DNA of 64,000 nucleotides from Parvularculaceae bacterium (GTDB lineage Bacteria; Pseudomonadota; Alphaproteobacteria; Caulobacterales; Parvularculaceae): NCBI GenBank assembly GCA_013389105.1, contig JACADZ010000078.1:62001-126000 (forward strand), written 5' to 3'. Numbering within the stretch: position 1 is the first letter of the stretch; each line of letters starts with the position of its first letter. Shown here one piece after another: positions 62,503 to 64,000 of the stretch. A model generated the notes under the pieces. It worked only from the letters and a program-made list of their open reading frames with translations, searched no databases and had not been told where the DNA came from. A program made the translations under genes and the position numbers.

Positions 62503-63551
62503 GGCGCGCGCTCCAGCATCGCGAATTTCGCCCGGGCGCCCGGGCGGTTCGGCCGCACGCGGACGAAGACTCGCCCAAGCCCTGAAAGGCGCACGTCATG
62601 AGTGGCGATCTTCTCGGTGAAGGGCGGCGGCGACACGCCGGTCTGGGCCTCATATTGCCAGCCGTGCCACGGGCAGGTGACGCAGCCGTCGACGATCCGG
62701 CCCTCCCCGAGCGGCCCGTTCTGGTGGCGGCAGACATTGGTGACGGCGAGGATTTTCACGCCGTCGCGAAAAACGGCGACGCGCTCGCCGCCCGGAAGCG
62801 GCGCGATGACCGCGCGCTTGTCGGGAATGTCGGCAGGGTCGCACACGTCGATCCAGCCTTCGGGCGCCTTGACGCCGCGCATCGCGCCGTCGCGCCGCCA
62901 TTCACGCAGGCCCGCCACGAGATGCGCGCCGGCCACCAGCGCGAAGGAGCCGAGCGACAGGGCGGGCAGCACGAGGCTGCGCTCGGTCATGAAGAAGCCG
63001 TAGGCGATGTGCGCAAGGAGGAGGGCGTAGGCGGCGTAAACCAGCATATGCAGCGCCTTCCAGACCGGCGCCGAGAGATTATTGAGCCAGTAATCATGGC
63101 TGGTCGCCGCCATTACGAGGAGGATCGCAAGGGCGCCGAGACCGAACATCTCGAAGGGGATCCCGGGCGGTCCGTCATTGGAGACGAAGAGCGAGACAAG
63201 AGGATTGAGCGGCCCCGAGCCGTGATACCAGACAAGCGTCAGCACGGCATGCGCGGCGGCGACGAAGAACGTCATCACTCCGAGATGGCGGCGGTTGTAA
63301 AGCCATGGATTGAAGCGCCGCGAGAGCCGCGCCAGCGGGCCGATCAGGAGGATCGCCGTCAGCATCAGGAAGGCGCAGATGCCAAGGCCGCGGATCAGAA
63401 GAATGACGGGGTCGGCCGCATGCCCCGCCTGCGGCGCCCGCATGCCCGCATAGAGAAAGACGCCGAGAAAGGCGACGACGCACAGCGCCGCATAGATGTC
63501 GTAAAGAATCTTGGCGCCGTTCCAGCCGACGGCCTTGTAGCGATGGCCCAT
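62499..63551 (-). CDS. Ferric-reductase-like membrane domain fused to a Rieske [2Fe-2S] domain
   Basis: A 350-residue protein. Residues ~1-215 contain six to seven spans with haem-type histidines (YNRRHLGVMTFFVAAAHAVL, APVWKALHMLVYAAYALLLA, HIAYGFF), the ferric-reductase/MsrQ-like fold. Residues ~230-350 are a Rieske domain with both ligand pairs, NVCRHQNGPLGEGRIVDGC and CPWHGWQYEAQTG. Electrons could pass between quinone-side haem b and the cluster. The start overlaps the stop of the tiny upstream gene (TAATG). The substrate and partners are unknown. Confidence 0.87.
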   Translation of the reverse strand: MGHRYKAVGWNGAKILYDIYAALCVVAFLGVFLYAGMRAPQAGHAADPVILLIRGLGICAFLMLTAILLIGPLARLSRRFNPWLYNRRHLGVMTFFVAAAHAVLTLVWYHGSGPLNPLVSLFVSNDGPPGIPFEMFGLGALAILLVMAATSHDYWLNNLSAPVWKALHMLVYAAYALLLAHIAYGFFMTERSLVLPALSLGSFALVAGAHLVAGLREWRRDGAMRGVKAPEGWIDVCDPADIPDKRAVIAPLPGGERVAVFRDGVKILAVTNVCRHQNGPLGEGRIVDGCVTCPWHGWQYEAQTGVSPPPFTEKIATHDVRLSGLGRVFVRVRPNRPGARAKFAMLERAP

Positions 63552-63697
63552 TACGGCGACTCCGCGGCGACGGCGGCGGGAAGCTCCGTCAGCGGATCGA
63601 CCGGCCGCGCGCCGATGGCGGCTGCAACGCCGAACGCAACGGCCGCGACGACGCCCGCCCACGCGAGCACATGGAGTCGGCGATGCGCGCCCCTCAT
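63551..63697 (-). CDS. Tiny single-span membrane protein, 48 residues
   Basis: MRGAHRRLHVLAWAGVVAAV and FGVAAAIGARPVD give one positive-inside span followed by a short Pro/Leu/Ala tail. Its ATG overlaps the stop of the upstream 80-residue gene (ATGA) and its TAA overlaps the ATG of the Rieske fusion, so it is a bona fide member of the operon. Probably a small subunit or anchor of the membrane complex, by inference from position. Confidence 0.65.
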   Translation of the reverse strand: MRGAHRRLHVLAWAGVVAAVAFGVAAAIGARPVDPLTELPAAVAAESP

Positions 63698-63936
63698 GGT
63701 TGGCGGTCCTCGATTGGCGCGTTTATCCGTCGCCCCGACAGCAGTCTTCCAACCATATACGGCCACAGGAGGATCGCCCCCGGGAGAATGGCGAGCCGGA
63801 ACCAGAGACCGGCGCCGGCCGCCGCATGGTCGGTCGTCGCGGCCCCGCGAAACGCCATGTACAGCCCGACCGGAACGCCGGCGGCGAGATAGAGCGCGAG
63901 AGCATTCAAAACGGATGCGGCCTCAGCAATGGTCAT
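63694..63936 (-). CDS. Small two-span membrane protein, 80 residues
   Basis: MTIAEAASVLNALALYLAAG leads into one span and LWFRLAILPGAILLWPYMVG is the second, with a positive C-terminus. It is the first gene of the four-gene redox operon visible here; the operon promoter or further genes lie beyond the right window edge. No clear ribosome-binding site precedes ATG 63936. Function unknown; likely a structural subunit of the membrane complex. The last 64 bp of the window show no gene. Confidence 0.7.
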   Translation of the reverse strand: MTIAEAASVLNALALYLAAGVPVGLYMAFRGAATTDHAAAGAGLWFRLAILPGAILLWPYMVGRLLSGRRINAPIEDRQP

Positions 63937-64000
63937 GGCGGGGAGTTAGCACGGCGGGCGGGCCGTCGGAAATTATCGTCGTCATGCCGTGCGGTTATCG

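Noticed and set aside
61678-62601. Plus-strand open frame of 307 codons with a strong AAAGGAGG and GTG start
   Set aside because: It is antisense to the 261-residue operon gene and beyond. Its translation is Arg/Gly/Ala-rich with no domain, as expected for the reverse frame of GC-rich coding DNA.
1-64000. CRISPR arrays, tRNA genes and insertion sequences
   Set aside because: No regularly spaced direct repeats, no tRNA T-loop outside coding frames, and no transposase or paired terminal repeats were seen.

Overview
The window is 64 kb of high-GC, densely coded DNA from an alphaproteobacterium. The evidence is the zapA/coiled-coil pair divergent from tkt-gap-pgk-fba, together with SapC, DUF1178, DUF1203, DUF1491, a Mur-like Fur, a bactofilin and an HU with a Lys/Ala-rich tail. 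The mix suggests a marine Parvularculales or Hyphomonadaceae-like lineage, but sequence alone cannot fix the genus. I see no rRNA, tRNA, CRISPR array, prophage or intact insertion sequence. The window is core chromosome with a few accessory patches.

Layout. 1-8.7 kb: hisS (cut by the window edge), a lipoprotein cyclophilin, pgi, a periplasmic redoxin with DsbD, SapC, a hydrolase and an exonuclease. 8.8-15.5 kb: polyprenyl diphosphate synthase, an alanine:cation symporter overlapping a trans-sulfuration enzyme, a dodecin, 3-hydroxybutyryl-CoA dehydrogenase, zapA. 15.7-21 kb: the glycolytic/pentose-phosphate cluster tkt-gap-pgk-fba. 21-25.8 kb: bactofilin, a Xer recombinase, Nudix hydrolase, CPBP protease, folE, prpB. 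25.9-27.3 kb: an accessory patch between prpB and prpD with one intact VapBC pair, one decayed toxin-antitoxin pair and a cluster of inverted repeats. 27.3-34.5 kb: prpD, a TauE transporter, then nuoD-nuoC and nuoB-nuoA. These two pairs are separated by an inverted, AT-richer cassette encoding two secreted proteins. 34.6-48.6 kb: an exported methyltransferase-like lipoprotein, a cytochrome c lipoprotein, NifU-type protein, ComF, glutaredoxin, nitrilase-family amidase, a cNMP-patatin fusion, AbgT transporter, flavin oxidoreductase, pyk, a di-iron ferritin-like protein and a NamZ-type muramidase. 48.6-54 kb: tgt-queA and a tsaB-rimI-fur string on the minus strand. 54-64 kb: second dodecin, secreted proteins, PhzF, HU, an EEP-family protein, a histidine kinase interrupted by one amber codon, and a four-gene membrane redox operon (two tiny membrane proteins, a ferric-reductase/Rieske fusion, and a Cys/His-motif protein) that runs off the right edge.

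How it works together: pgi, fba, gap, pgk and pyk cover most of glycolysis with tkt linking to pentose phosphates; prpB/prpD are two methylcitrate-cycle steps; nuoABCD are the connecting-arm subunits of complex I. The best candidates for undescribed biology are the two-gene secreted cassette inside the nuo genes (32.6-33.5 kb) and the Rieske/ferric-reductase operon (61.7-63.9 kb). Several perfect palindromes lie in promoter regions and look like unassigned operators.
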